DNA of 64,000 nucleotides from JAJCYL01 sp963664285. GTDB lineage: Bacteria > Bacteroidota > Bacteroidia > Cytophagales > Cyclobacteriaceae. The notes under the pieces were generated by a model. The model searched no databases, had not been told where the DNA came from, and worked only from the letters and a program-made list of their open reading frames with translations. Below, piece after piece: positions 1-9,266 of this stretch. The position numbers and the translations under genes are program-made. How positions within the stretch are numbered: position 1 is the first letter of the stretch; each line of letters opens with the position of its first letter. Location: the NCBI GenBank assembly GCA_963664285.2, contig CAXXNX010000040.1, positions 62,001-126,000 on the forward strand, read 5' to 3'.

Positions 1-1
1 A

Positions 2-142
2 GAGGCGGTCCGATTAGCGATTAATGCCTGTCTGTCTGAAAATGTGTTAACTGAAGACTTGAGCAAAGAAAATGCTTCATCAACATCTGAAGTTGGTGAT
101 TTTATCGCCAAAACGATCACCAGGAAGGAATTAGCAGTATAG
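2..142 (+). CDS. leuB: 3-isopropylmalate dehydrogenase, C-terminal end (partial)
   Basis: An open frame enters from the left edge and stops at a TAG ending at base 142, giving 46 residues. The tail contains STSEVGDFIAKTI and AVRLAINACLSENVLTEDL, which match the C-terminal end of LeuB, the enzyme that oxidises and decarboxylates 3-isopropylmalate in leucine synthesis. The STSE-GD segment is typical of that family, but related decarboxylating dehydrogenases share it. Only the last eighth of the protein is visible, so the symbol rests on a short stretch. Confidence 0.6.
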   Translation, partial: EAVRLAINACLSENVLTEDLSKENASSTSEVGDFIAKTITRKELAV

Positions 143-202
143 TTTGCCATTATTTGAGCTTCAAAGGAAATGCATCAGCAACCCTAACTAACAACTGTGA
201 AG

Positions 203-341
203 CTTAACCCGGAATTGTCATTAGAAATTTACTGCGCAGCCTAATTTACTGCAATTCAGGAACTTGCCTGCCTAAAGGGCAAGGCAGGCTCGAAATTCGA
301 AACTCACCATAATGATACTATGCCTCCACTTCAAAATCCTG
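203..341. repeat. Dispersed intergenic repeat, copy 1
   Basis: About 140 bases recur in inverted orientation at 22275-22412 with roughly 85 percent identity by eye. The shared core includes TTAGAAATTTACTGCGCAGC (with small changes) and a GC-rich palindrome, CTTGCCTGCC facing AGGCAAGGCAGG, that could fold into a hairpin. No coding frame spans it. It may be a MITE or REP-like element; no transposase of its own is seen and the ends are only approximate. Confidence 0.6.
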
Positions 342-423
342 TGCGAGTACCTGTCTCACAGCAACTTAGACTGCTCACTACAAAGTCCAATGACAAATCC
401 GGGTTTAAATTCATTTCAAAAAG

Positions 424-458
424 CCAAAAAAAGAAGCCGCGGTATTAATTGCGGCTCT
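424..458 (-). terminator. Rho-independent terminator after the 485-1111 gene
   Basis: On the minus strand the stem AGCCGC/GCGGCT is followed by a run of T residues. It sits about 30 bases after the stop codon of the outer-membrane-type gene and probably ends that transcript. Confidence 0.65.
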
Positions 459-484
459 TTCATGATAGCTCGTTGAGTTTATCT

Positions 485-1111
485 TTAGAATTTACCAATC
501 TTCACGGTTACATTTCCTGCAAAATTGCTGAGGTCGTCATCAGTAAACCCCTGAAGGTTACTACCTTGAATAAATCGGTAACTAGCCCCGAAGTTCAAAC
601 GGACACTGTTACTGATATTTAATTCCAACTGTAGTCCAGGTTCTACTACTGCAAAAGATGAAGACTCTAAAATGACATCTCTTGTGAAATTATTCAAGTC
701 AATGCGTTCATCCACGGCATGAAATGAACCCGCACCAAGAAATAAGGGAATCGTCACGTGCACTACCTCTCTTGGGGCAATTATAAAGCCCAGCATCAAA
801 CCACCGTAACCTCCTTCAATATCAATGTTCTCACCGTCAGGTCTGGTTACATCAATGTTAGTCGTGAAACCATATCCTCCGAGACCAAGCATTACTTGTT
901 TGTTGACAATCATCCCTCCATAGGCGCCGATTGCCATAGCCTGCTTGGAGGCCACATCAGTGAGTTTAAAATCTAATGCACCAAATCCCTTGATTTCATT
1001 GTATTTGCTAAGTAAAGTTTTGATTTGCTGCTGATCATTCTTTTCATTTCCCTGGGCCATAGCGCCTATTACCACGCAATACAACCCTAACACTATCCCT
1101 AATATTTTCAT
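485..1111 (-). CDS. Secreted or outer-membrane beta-barrel-like protein of unknown function
   Basis: The 208-residue protein starts with a signal peptide (MKILGIVLGLYCVVIGAMAQ, cleavage after AQG likely). The remainder alternates hydrophobic and polar residues, has many glycines and ends in VTVKIGKF with a terminal phenylalanine, which is common in outer-membrane beta-barrels. No catalytic motif is seen. It lies 9 bases after the next secreted-protein gene (1121-1636) on the same strand, so the two probably share a transcript that also includes the sigma/anti-sigma genes further upstream. A cell-envelope role is inferred from the signal peptide and barrel-like pattern only. Confidence 0.7.
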   Translation of the reverse strand: MKILGIVLGLYCVVIGAMAQGNEKNDQQQIKTLLSKYNEIKGFGALDFKLTDVASKQAMAIGAYGGMIVNKQVMLGLGGYGFTTNIDVTRPDGENIDIEGGYGGLMLGFIIAPREVVHVTIPLFLGAGSFHAVDERIDLNNFTRDVILESSSFAVVEPGLQLELNISNSVRLNFGASYRFIQGSNLQGFTDDDLSNFAGNVTVKIGKF

Positions 1112-1120
1112 ACTTATACC

Positions 1121-1636
1121 TTAAAAAATGTATTTAAAAGAAAGTGCAGAATCCCAGAATATTAACCTGGTAGACCTCATACCTACAAAATCAAAATAAG
1201 GCTTGAGGTCAAAACCGATGGTCATTGGTACAGTTAACCAACGATATTCGAGACCAACTAGAGCATCGATCCCCATAGTAAACTGATGGCGATTTCGATT
1301 GCCTACTTCGGTTTGACCGAAGGGATCGAAAAAAATCCGAATACTTCTTTGTCTTTCATAACCAAAGTGTCCACCAACACCATAATTCAAATAAATCCGG
1401 TCAGTGAAATTCCAATCCATGGGTTTGTGGAATTGATAGAGGCCAGTCAACTGCAAACCATCATTTCTTCCACTCAGTAAAAGTTCAATCGCCTCTTCCT
1501 CATGTACGAACTTTTTGAAAGTAACTCCGGAGGAACTCCCCAATCTCATACCAATTGATTTGTCATACTGGGCAAAACCCACGGACGAAATCAGCCCTAA
1601 CAGCAATAGCAAGTAAATTTTTCTCATTATCCTCAT
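1121..1636 (-). CDS. Small secreted or outer-membrane protein of unknown function
   Basis: The protein has 171 residues with a signal peptide (KIYLLLLLGLISSVGFAQ). The more natural start is the second methionine, MRKIYLL, three codons in. The mature part has a short GMRLGSSSGVTFKKF segment and repeated aromatic-polar strands (RIYLNYGVGGHFGYE, LVGLEYRWL) and ends in SFKYIF, again suggesting a beta-barrel with a terminal phenylalanine. It lies 22 bases downstream of the DUF4097-like gene. No specific function can be assigned. Confidence 0.65.
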   Translation of the reverse strand: MRIMRKIYLLLLLGLISSVGFAQYDKSIGMRLGSSSGVTFKKFVHEEEAIELLLSGRNDGLQLTGLYQFHKPMDWNFTDRIYLNYGVGGHFGYERQRSIRIFFDPFGQTEVGNRNRHQFTMGIDALVGLEYRWLTVPMTIGFDLKPYFDFVGMRSTRLIFWDSALSFKYIF

Positions 1637-1658
1637 TTCCAGTTTTTGATCACTTTCA

Positions 1659-2791
1659 TTATTTCAGGGTAGATAGTGTTTCTTCCAATAGTTTAATTGA
1701 AACATCTCCCCCCTGCGCTTTAATAGTTACTACAGAAGCATCACCCACTCCATAGTTTCCCGAAATGACCGTAAATCCTTTGCGGTTTTCATGCGAAGTT
1801 CGGCTAAAACCATCAAAGATCCGATCCAGACTGAAGTTGTCATCACGAGCAATCCAGTGAGCCTTGAAGGAAGAACGGTCGCTAATTACGAGATTGATAT
1901 CGGCGGATCTGCTTTCTATTTCCACTTTAGAAAACTTAGACCTCACATGATCTATTCGAACTTCTCCGTAACTCAAATCAAGATCGATCAAGCTTTCTAC
2001 TTCACCGAGCCTAAATTTTGAGAAGACGCCTTTTCCCTGGATAACCTGAAGTTTATCGATCTCAATTTTGTCATTTCGAGAATCCACTTTAATAGAAAAA
2101 GCCTCTTTAATATCAATCTCCGACGAACTCGAAGTCAGCGATAGATTTGCTGTCTTTTGAATTTCTACGTCGGATGCTCTCAGGTCCAATTGAGAATCTT
2201 GCAAGGTCTTGATCGATGCATTACCGAAACTTAATTTTGATTGCTGAACTGCCTGTGAGATCATTTGCTTTGAAATCTCCATGAGACATTACCAGCTTCA
2301 GCCTACCTTCATGTCTATTAATATAAACGTCTCCAAACTTATTCCTCCAGGTCCAAAGAGCTCTTTTCCGGTATATAAATCTCGTAATCAACCTGCAGCT
2401 TGTTTTTGCTAAGCAATGATTTAGAGTAATCACCAATACTATTAAACAACTCTCTAAACGTCCCTGTTCTGCGATCAAAGATAGTTTGAATAGTCAAAAA
2501 ATTACTGACGTGATTAAAATCAAAATCCACCCGGTTGAGGGTTTTCTCCGTGTCCGAGAGCTTTTTCCCAAAAGCCGTCACTTCGATAAGCACAACCACT
2601 GAATCCTTATTCCAGGTATTGACAATTATCTGCCCATATTTATTATCTATGTCAATATTAACATTGGAACTTACCTTATATTTCTTCTCAATCGACTTCG
2701 TTAGCTTGGTGTCGTCTGCTGCTAATAAATTGAATGATAAGCTTGCAAATATGACCAGGTAGCTAAAGTTTAAAATTCTCTTCGTCTCCAT
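1659..2791 (-). pseudogene. DUF4097-like putative adhesin, interrupted by two frameshifts
   Basis: Three overlapping frames read as one protein. The first (from 2791, METKRILNFSYL with a signal peptide) stops at about 2339 after SSLDLEE. Continuing in the next frame gives NKFGDVYINRHEGRLKLVMS and then KANDLTGSSAIKIKF. A second shift near 2225 leads into KLSFGNASIKTLQDSQLDLR and on to a stop at 1659. The repeated beta-strand pattern (VNIDIDNKYGQIIVNTWNKD, SRNDKIEIDKLQ) resembles the DUF4097 right-handed beta-helix family often encoded after ECF sigma/anti-sigma genes in Bacteroidota. The start overlaps the anti-sigma gene by 29 bases, consistent with one operon. Two single-base indels are needed to restore the frame, so it is a decayed gene or carries assembly errors. 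Confidence 0.6.
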
Positions 2792-3293
2792 TCTCTTCCT
2801 TTTCCTTAATTTCCATTAAAATCTTCTCGAGTATTTCAAGCTTGATCTGATAATTGCTGATCATGGCATTGATTACTTCTTCACTATCAGCCCCATCAGA
2901 CAGGTCATTTTTCAACTCCGAATAAGCCTGGTCTAGTAATTTGATATCTTCAAGTATCAAGGGATCCAATACTATTTGGCTTGTATTAATAGCATCCAGC
3001 TTTTCATCAATTCTGAGAGAATAATACTGTTCAGTTTCTTCCCATTCAGGAGATATTTGGTAAGCTAACTCATCGCCGCCAATCGAAGCTTGGTTCAATG
3101 TATTCATCATCACTGTAAGACCAACCCCCACCACTAAAGCAGCCGCCACACGCCAAACCCATTTGATCCGGATGGTTCTTTGTCTTCTATCAATAGCTAA
3201 CTCTATGTCAGGCCACATTTGATCAATATCTGTCTCATAGATATCAAACTCCGACCTACGCTCATCGATGATATTTTTCAGTCTGTCACTCAT
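2763..3293 (-). CDS. Anti-sigma-factor-like single-pass membrane protein
   Basis: The 176-residue protein has a charged N-terminal domain, one transmembrane segment at about residues 46-65 (VWRVAAALVVGVGLTVMM), and a C-terminal domain ending in a predicted coiled coil rich in Lys and Glu (LEILEKILMEIKEKEENGDE). It overlaps the stop region of the ECF sigma gene by 8 bases, which implies translational coupling. The architecture and position fit an anti-sigma factor that holds the sigma factor at the membrane. No zinc-binding HxxxCxxC motif is present, so it is not a classical ZAS-type protein. Confidence 0.7.
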   Translation of the reverse strand: MSDRLKNIIDERRSEFDIYETDIDQMWPDIELAIDRRQRTIRIKWVWRVAAALVVGVGLTVMMNTLNQASIGGDELAYQISPEWEETEQYYSLRIDEKLDAINTSQIVLDPLILEDIKLLDQAYSELKNDLSDGADSEEVINAMISNYQIKLEILEKILMEIKEKEENGDEENFKL

Positions 3294-3951
3294 AGCTTAT
3301 TTTTTCCTGGTCGATTAATTTTCTTATTCTCGACTTCGCTTTGCTGTACTGCGATTTTGAGGCAGCCTCACTGATATTTAGTATTTGTCCAATTTCCTTA
3401 TGATCATAACCCTCAAAGAGGTAAAGATTAAGTACTGTTCTGCATCCTTCGGAGATATGATCTATAGCACGCATTATTTTCTGAACTTCATTACTGGTAA
3501 AATCATCTTTGATCCAACTATCATCTACAGCTGGTATATCAAAATCATCTTCAAGATTAAAAGCGTCCAGTTTACGTTTTCTCAAAGCATTGATGCAATT
3601 GTTGACCATGATGCGTTTCAACCAGGCACTAAAGGTTATCTCCTCACGGAGTTTATGCATTTTTGTAAACGCGTCAATGAACGATTCTTGCATCACATCT
3701 CTCCCATCCTCTTCATTTCCCATCATCCGTCGGCAGATATTAAACATTGCATTGGCAAATATCCGGTACAACTCATTTTGAGCCCTTCGATCTCCTTCCT
3801 TACACCTGACGACCAGGTATTTATGTATAGATTGCTGCCCGGGCTCCAATCCCCCTGAATGCTTTGTTTGTAAAGACAAGGTTGTTAATGAAAGGTTTCC
3901 AATTGGAGTGTAAAAATGGGAAAAAGATCTATGAGAAGGGAATCCTCTCAA
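3286..3951 (-). CDS. ECF-family RNA polymerase sigma factor
   Basis: Region 2 is visible in RRAQNELYRIFANAMFNICR through DVMQESFIDAFTKMHKL and FSAWLKRIMVNNCINALRK; region 4 is DHISEGCRTVLNLYLFEGYD through HKEIGQILNISEAASKSQYS. Both domains needed for promoter recognition are therefore complete. The first 34 residues (to HSGG) do not resemble the family; a TTG codon at 3849, preceded by a G-rich stretch, gives a more usual length (about 187 residues). The gene is coupled to the anti-sigma gene and the DUF4097 gene, so it probably autoregulates this operon in response to an envelope signal. Confidence 0.85.
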   Translation of the reverse strand: MRGFPSHRSFSHFYTPIGNLSLTTLSLQTKHSGGLEPGQQSIHKYLVVRCKEGDRRAQNELYRIFANAMFNICRRMMGNEEDGRDVMQESFIDAFTKMHKLREEITFSAWLKRIMVNNCINALRKRKLDAFNLEDDFDIPAVDDSWIKDDFTSNEVQKIMRAIDHISEGCRTVLNLYLFEGYDHKEIGQILNISEAASKSQYSKAKSRIRKLIDQEKISYE

Positions 3952-3960
3952 AGACGAGGC

Positions 3961-4598
3961 TTAGCACAATTTATAAGGTTTCGCTTGTGAGCTAGATCTT
4001 ATGAAGCACCAATAATGATACTGTTCATAGATGCGATCCATTTCAAATTCCATAAACAAAAACTCGAAGTCGATTAAATACCTGGATTCCAATCGTGTGA
4101 TCTGTTTGAAAAACCAAGACATAAGCTCTAACAGGGGTTTTTGCCAGAGTCTTCGATACCAGGCCTGGCCAATTTTAAAATCAGTAACGTACCAATAGCC
4201 ACCTGGTTTCAAATAATCATACAAAATACTCATTACCCTCCTTAATCGCTCTTCCTTAAAACAATCGAGGAAAAAATTAGTAATGATAGCGTCATACTTT
4301 TGGTCAGGGATTGTAGTCTCATCTCCTAATATGAATTCAATCTTTCTTTGTAATACCACCGGGTATTTCCCTTTCGCTTTTTCCAACATCTTCTTGCTCG
4401 CTTCCACATAATAGAGTTTTTTCGCATGCCCATTTTCAAAAATGTAGGGAATAATCCAACCTGTTCCTCCACCGATAATCAGTACGTTACCCCGAGGGGT
4501 ACAGCTCTCAAACATTCAACCTGGCTATTCTTTATGCTTCCGAAAAAGACCAGGGAAGCAAGGAAGTCATAATAAGGGGTGATGTGGTCAAAGTTCAT
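3961..4598 (-). pseudogene. Class I SAM-dependent methyltransferase, frameshifted near its N-terminus
   Basis: Codons from 4515 downwards encode the SAM-binding fold: motif I VLIIGGGTGWIIPYIFE, acidic strand LYYVEASKKMLEKAK, then ILGDETTIPDQKYDAIITNF and a C-terminal RLESRYLIDFEFLFM. The start at 4515 would lack the N-terminal cap. Reading upstream in another frame gives MNFDHITPYYDFLASLVFFG followed by SIKNSQVE, the expected beginning of such enzymes, starting with an ATG at 4598 that overlaps the stop codon of the sulfotransferase (TAATG). One indel near 4500-4510 separates the two parts. The substrate is unknown; pairing with a sulfotransferase hints at tailoring of a lipid or sugar. Confidence 0.65.
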
Positions 4599-5723
4599 TA
4601 ATCCACTATTTTCAAATTTTCCGGCACTTCATATCCCCACTTCTCCATAGCAAAATTCCACTTATCCAGAATTCTATTAAGTTCTTCCCTCTTGATAGTA
4701 TAGTATTTATTCTTCTGATAAGTATTCATACTGTCCACATACGCCTTTAAGTAAGGAGTCGCCTCTTCAAAACCCGGGAGTCCGAGTTCTTGATAAATAG
4801 ACTCCAAATGTTTCATTGGGTTTTGTTCAAAAGTTTCAAAACCTATTTCCACAAATCTGTCTTTCGGAATACTTTCAAATTGCATAAGATAATCCCCCAT
4901 CACCTTCTCATAATTTTCAAAAACCATTTCCACAATTTCATCTTCTTCAATTGGTTGAAAAGTAAGAGTTGGGAAAAGTTCAATAAAAAATTTCCTGGTC
5001 GAAAGATAAACCACAATAGGATTGCGGTGAATGTGAATAAACCCGGCATTCGGGAAAACTTCTAACAATTTCTCTATTCTTGCCGTACTTACCGGATTTT
5101 TGAATACTGCCCTTTCTCCATTGGTATTAATAAGCGCTTTATACCACTAACTCGTAATAGCTCTTGTTCCACTCTTTCCTGACATTGTCTGAAACTCCAT
5201 TAAAGCGAACATACTTTTCATAATAATCCTGCCAACGTCTTGGAAAATACCAAAATAGGTAAAATGCATAGGGTATCATGTTACTCAATGAAAAATCATC
5301 CTCCTGTGGATAGTCGACAGCCAGTTCGACATTATCACTTGGCCGTTTTTTAGGCATAGCAATAGACATGAATGTCTTAAAAATGAGCTTACTACCTAAA
5401 TTTTTTGGCCACAGCGAATGATAAGTAGTCATGTAACCAGCCTTTGGGTCCCGGCAAAGCACATTATGAAGATAAGTGGTACCACTACGCCAATGTCCAA
5501 GAATAAAAATCGGCGGTTCTTTGAATTTATAGTCCTTCACTTTGTTTCTAAAAATGATCCAATCATACCAGTGGAACGGAGTGGCAATAACAATAATAAT
5601 GAAGGTAAGAAGAGTCTTCAACCAGTGGCGAGGATGAATAGGATTTCCATTCAAAATCCTGACGTAGTTAATCAATGAAGTCCCGGCTAATGGGGATATA
5701 GGAGGAAGTTTAAAATCTGCCAT
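4598..5723 (-). pseudogene. PAPS-dependent sulfotransferase family protein, frameshifted in the middle
   Basis: The first part (5723 to 5139) contains the 5'-phosphosulfate loop FILGHWRSGTTYLHNVL at about residues 73-89 and a hydrophobic N-terminal segment (TLLTFIIIVIATPFHWYDWI). It stops after SYYELVV. Skipping one base gives KALINTNGERAVFKNPVSTA, which joins the second part (IHIHRNPIVVYLSTRKFF, the 3'-phosphate-binding region). Together they form one protein of about 375 residues. The family transfers sulfate from PAPS to carbohydrates or lipids; the acceptor here is unknown. The stop overlaps the methyltransferase start by one base, so the two genes are one unit. Both carry an indel. Confidence 0.7.
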
Positions 5724-5797
5724 TTATTAGCAGCGAAAATAAAGACTAAATCATTGAATAGAATAGGATTAGGCCTGAGGTGGGAGTAAGGTGCTTT

Positions 5798-6126
5798 TTA
5801 TATTTCAAATATCTTCTCCATCATTCTCCACTTCTCACCCGGCTTTGAATTGGGAATTGCTTGTTGATATTTCCACATCAACTGCTCCCACTCCTGTACC
5901 TTCGGATTCCGGCCGTCCATTTGACTTTTACTCTCAAATGAGAATGAATCCTTAGCAACATAATCATAAATAAGCGATTTTCAACTCTATAAATTTCCAT
6001 GGAGTCTATTCCAGACTCAGTAATAGACGCAAGTATTTCAGGCCACACATTTTGATGGTATTCTTCGTATTCTTTGACCAGTTGTGGATCGTTTTTTAAA
6101 TCCAGAGCCAGGCAATATTTTTTCAT
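5798..6126 (-). pseudogene. L-rhamnose/L-fucose mutarotase family protein, frameshifted
   Basis: From the ATG at 6126 the frame reads MKKYCLALDLKNDPQLVKEY and EIYRVENRLFMIM, the N-terminal half of the RhaM/FucU-like mutarotase family (DUF718), which equilibrates sugar anomers. At about 5965 a single-base shift is needed to continue as VAKDSFSFESKSQMDGRNPK and then WEQLMWKYQQAIP to a TAA at 5798-5800, giving the family length of about 108 residues. The ten codons upstream of 6126 belong partly to the inserted IS end. In the pre-insertion sequence this start lay about 45 bases after the FAH-family gene stop, so it was the third gene of that operon. Confidence 0.75.
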
Positions 6127-6142
6127 ACTATTGATTGAATCT

Positions 6143-7169
6143 ATTGAAGTAGGCATATAATAAATAATGATTTTGACTCTAAAAACAGCTTGAAATACTT
6201 TGTTAAGTCACTGATATTCAGTATATTAATATCAATTAAGAGTAAAAGTTAAATTTCAAGATATGGAGAAAAAGTATGAAAGTCTAACACTTTTCGAGTT
6301 TCAGGAGAAATTCCCCGATAACGACAGTTGCCAAGAATACCTGGCCGAATTGAAATGGCCCAAAGGGTTTAAATGTGAGAGGTGTGGCCATGACCGGTAT
6401 TGCGGTGGGAAGCTGCAGCATACACGGCAATGCACTAAATGCAAGTATCAGGCTACTCCCACTAGTAGCACCCTATTCCACAAGGTTAAATTCCCACTTT
6501 TAAAGGCTTTTTATATTGTTTACTACATGAGTACAAATAAAAAAGGAATTGCTTCTACTGAACTGAGCCGAAAACTGGGGTTGCGCCAAAAAACCTGCTG
6601 GCTGTTCCAACACAAGGTTATGAAAGCAATGGCCAGCAGTGGCAAATACCCGCTAATGGGCAAAGTAGAAGTCGATGAAACGGTAGTAGGAGAACAGGAA
6701 GAAGGTGTTGTAGGGCGTCAGAATAACCGAAAAAGGCAGGTTTTAGTTGCAATTGAGAAGAAAGGCAGAGGAGTTAGCCGAATGTATGCCAGGATAATTG
6801 ACAATGCAGGTACCAGGCAGCTAAAGCCTTTTTTCGAAGATCATATATCCTGTCGGGCTAATATCAAAACCGATAAGTGGAGGGGATACATGCCCTTAAA
6901 AAATAAATACAGCCTCCTGGTTCAAACCGACAGTGGAAAGAAGGGTAAGAACTTCCCAGACTTACACAGGACAATTATGATGTTCAAGGCCTGGCTTAGA
7001 GGTATCCATCATTCCGTAGATAACCTTCAGGCATACATTGACCAATATTGTTATAGGTTTAACCGCAGTCAGATGAAAGGTGGAATATTTGATAATCTGT
7101 TGGACAGAATGGTGAATCATAAGCCTTGTCCTTATAAAATGATTTGTATTTATTAAATGCCTACTTCAA
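6143..7169 (+). mobile_element. IS1595-family insertion sequence with target duplication
   Basis: The terminal inverted repeats can be aligned: the left end begins ATTGAAGTAGGCATATAATA and the right end, reverse-complemented, begins ATTGAAGTAGGCATTTAATA. Both flanks carry TGAATCT (6136-6142 and 7170-7176), a probable target-site duplication (7 bases exact, an eighth differs; the family norm is 8). The element is about 1.03 kb, contains one transposase gene, and is inserted between the FAH-family hydrolase stop codon and the mutarotase start codon. Confidence 0.8.
6263..7156 (+). CDS. IS1595 (ISXO2-like) family transposase
   Basis: The 297-residue protein starts with an IS1595-type zinc ribbon: CERCGHDRYC near residues 38-47 and CTKCKYQATPTSSTLFH near 57-73. 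The DDE-type nuclease domain follows, with GKVEVDETVVGEQEE near 132-146, a middle aspartate in IKTDKWRGY and a C-terminal DNLQAYIDQYCYRFNRSQ. The frame is intact and length is normal, so the element may still be active. It is transcribed against the sugar operon it sits in. Confidence 0.9.
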   Translation: MEKKYESLTLFEFQEKFPDNDSCQEYLAELKWPKGFKCERCGHDRYCGGKLQHTRQCTKCKYQATPTSSTLFHKVKFPLLKAFYIVYYMSTNKKGIASTELSRKLGLRQKTCWLFQHKVMKAMASSGKYPLMGKVEVDETVVGEQEEGVVGRQNNRKRQVLVAIEKKGRGVSRMYARIIDNAGTRQLKPFFEDHISCRANIKTDKWRGYMPLKNKYSLLVQTDSGKKGKNFPDLHRTIMMFKAWLRGIHHSVDNLQAYIDQYCYRFNRSQMKGGIFDNLLDRMVNHKPCPYKMICIY

Positions 7170-7174
7170 TGAAT

Positions 7175-8035
7175 CTAAATAGTACTCTCATAGGAAACGG
7201 CTTCCTGCCTGGCTTCTCCCAACCCGGTAATGCCCAGCTCCACCACATCACCGGGATTCAAATATCTAGGCGGATTAAAGCCCATCCCAACTCCGAATGG
7301 GGTTCCCGTAGAGATCACATCACCCGGTAGCAATGTCATGTATTGACTAATATAACTCACCAGGAAAGGTATCTTGAATAACATATCTGAGGTATTACTC
7401 GATTGAAGGATCTCACCATTTACTTTGAGCCACAAATCAAGATTATCGGTATCGGGTATTTCGTCTTTAGTGGCTACCCACGGACCTAAAGGCGCAAAAG
7501 TATCTGCGCTTTTCCCCTTCACCCATTGACCGCCTCTTTCTAATTGAAAGGTTCTTTCACTTACATCATTATGAAGAGTATATCCAGCCACAAATTCCAA
7601 CGCATCCGATTCCTCCACATAAGAGGCTTTTTTACCGATAATAATGGCTAATTCAACTTCCCAATCAGTTTTCACACTCCCTTTAGGAATGACAATATTG
7701 TCATTGGGACCAGTTAAAGAAGAACTTGCTTTGAAGAAAAGAACCGGCTCTCCCGGCAGATCCATTCCAGCCTCTTCAGCATGCTTTGTGTAGTTCAATC
7801 CCACGCAGACAATCTTGGAAGGTCTGGCAACCGGAGATCCCAATCTAACACCAGGATCTAATTTCTCCTGATTGTTAAAAATGTCAATGTCGCCCTCAAG
7901 TTGAGATAGTCCACCATTTGCAAAAAAGGTCTCGTCATAATCATCGGTTACACTACTTACGTCAACCATCCGGTTATCTTCCAAAATAAGACCAGGCTTT
8001 TCGCTGCCTATTGGTCCAAAACGAATTAGTTTCAT
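7175..8035 (-). CDS. Fumarylacetoacetate hydrolase family protein, probable 2,4-diketo-3-deoxy-L-fuconate hydrolase
   Basis: The 286-residue protein has the FAH fold: KIVCVGLNYTKHAEEAG, the metal-site stretch KTDWEVELAIIIGKKA, AGYTLHNDVSERTFQLERG and ISTGTPFGVGMGFNPP. The conserved acidic residues that bind the divalent metal are present. Its neighbours are an SDR 13 bases upstream and a RhaM/FucU-like mutarotase downstream, the set found in the non-phosphorylative L-fucose/L-rhamnose pathway, in which this enzyme cleaves a 2,4-diketo-3-deoxy acid to pyruvate and lactate. Family membership is clear; the substrate is inferred from context. The stop codon lies inside the IS1595 target duplication. 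Confidence 0.8.
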   Translation of the reverse strand: MKLIRFGPIGSEKPGLILEDNRMVDVSSVTDDYDETFFANGGLSQLEGDIDIFNNQEKLDPGVRLGSPVARPSKIVCVGLNYTKHAEEAGMDLPGEPVLFFKASSSLTGPNDNIVIPKGSVKTDWEVELAIIIGKKASYVEESDALEFVAGYTLHNDVSERTFQLERGGQWVKGKSADTFAPLGPWVATKDEIPDTDNLDLWLKVNGEILQSSNTSDMLFKIPFLVSYISQYMTLLPGDVISTGTPFGVGMGFNPPRYLNPGDVVELGITGLGEARQEAVSYESTI

Positions 8036-8047
8036 GTTTAGATATTT

Positions 8048-8791
8048 TTAAACGTTCAGTTTAAGAAAACCACCATCAATTGGGTAATCTGTGCCGGTTA
8101 TAAATCCAGCTTCATCAGAACAGAGAAATACAGCCAGATTAGCCACTTCTTCCGGTTTTCCCATTCTCCCTATTGGTTGAGTTTTGGATAGTTTCTCATA
8201 CATTTCTTTCTCCTTACCAGGATAGTTAGCTGTCAGATATCCATCCACAAAAGGGGTATGAATTCTGGCTGGTGAAATGCAGTTACACCTGATATTGTGA
8301 CCCACATAATCTTTAGCAACCGAATAAGTCATACTTACAACTGCGCCCTTGGTCATGCTATAGGCAAACCGATCAGGTAATCCTACCCACGCAGCTACAG
8401 ACGCCATATTAAGAACAACACCACCACCATTGTCGACCATTAATTTAATGCATGCCTGAAGACAATTGTATATACCCTTAATATTCACATTGTAAAGTTT
8501 ATCCAGGTCTTCTTCGTCAGTCTGAAGTAGATTACCAATATGAGCAATACCAGCATTATTCACCAAGATGTCGATAGGATCCAACTTCCATATTTCATTT
8601 ATCACCTGGTTGACCTGTTGTCGATTAGAAACATCGCATGAATGATAGATTTTCGAATTATCGTTTGCCAAAGATGTTGCCAGGTCAAGTACATGAACCC
8701 GTGAACCATTTTCTACAAATTTGTTCACTATAGCTTCTCCAATCCCACTGCTTCCACCGGTCACTACTGCGACTTTGTTTTCCAATTTCAT
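8048..8791 (-). CDS. Short-chain dehydrogenase/reductase, probable sugar-acid dehydrogenase
   Basis: A classical SDR: NAD-binding VAVVTGGSSGIGEAIV at the N-terminus, DILVNNAGIAH, the catalytic serine region VVLNMASVAAW, the active site YSMTKGA and the C-terminal TGTDYPIDGGF. The start is placed at MKLENKVAVVTGG because the eight codons before it (from 8815) are not family-like. It is the first gene of the SDR-FAH-mutarotase set, 13 bases from the hydrolase; a 2-keto-3-deoxy-L-fuconate (or rhamnonate) 4-dehydrogenase is the best guess. Other sugar or alcohol substrates are possible. Confidence 0.8.
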   Translation of the reverse strand: MKLENKVAVVTGGSSGIGEAIVNKFVENGSRVHVLDLATSLANDNSKIYHSCDVSNRQQVNQVINEIWKLDPIDILVNNAGIAHIGNLLQTDEEDLDKLYNVNIKGIYNCLQACIKLMVDNGGGVVLNMASVAAWVGLPDRFAYSMTKGAVVSMTYSVAKDYVGHNIRCNCISPARIHTPFVDGYLTANYPGKEKEMYEKLSKTQPIGRMGKPEEVANLAVFLCSDEAGFITGTDYPIDGGFLKLNV

Positions 8792-9266
8792 CTTTAAAAT
8801 TTTCAGGACAGGCAATATAAGATGTTCCTCATAAAATGAAGGTTCTGCACTAAAATTACAACAATCATGTGCTTCATTATTAGAAATATCCGGACTTGAT
8901 TAGTTTGGCGACACCAATCGATTCTGACCTTATGACCGGACCCCAAAAGAAGTATAGCAAAGGAATTTCATTGCTAATAGTATTAATAGCTTACACCATA
9001 GCTATTCTCGTTGGCATTTTTACAGCCCAGCAGTTTAATTACCAAAATCCCTTTTTGGATGTGGCGGTTGCTGATGTTACGGCAACGGTGGTAATATTTA
9101 TTTTCAGCTATCTATTAAAAAACTCCAGCATGTATGACCCCTATTGGAGTTTGATTCCTATCCTGATCGCCTTTCTTTGGATGACAATTTATTCGGAAGG
9201 CAATTCAACCCGGCAGTGGATCATTTTTCTATTAGTTACTTTCTGGGGGCTCAAGTTAACTATTAA

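Noticed and set aside
3385..3858. 157-residue plus-strand frame across the ECF sigma gene
   Set aside because: It is antisense to a conserved sigma factor, and its composition is cysteine/histidine-rich without family motifs.
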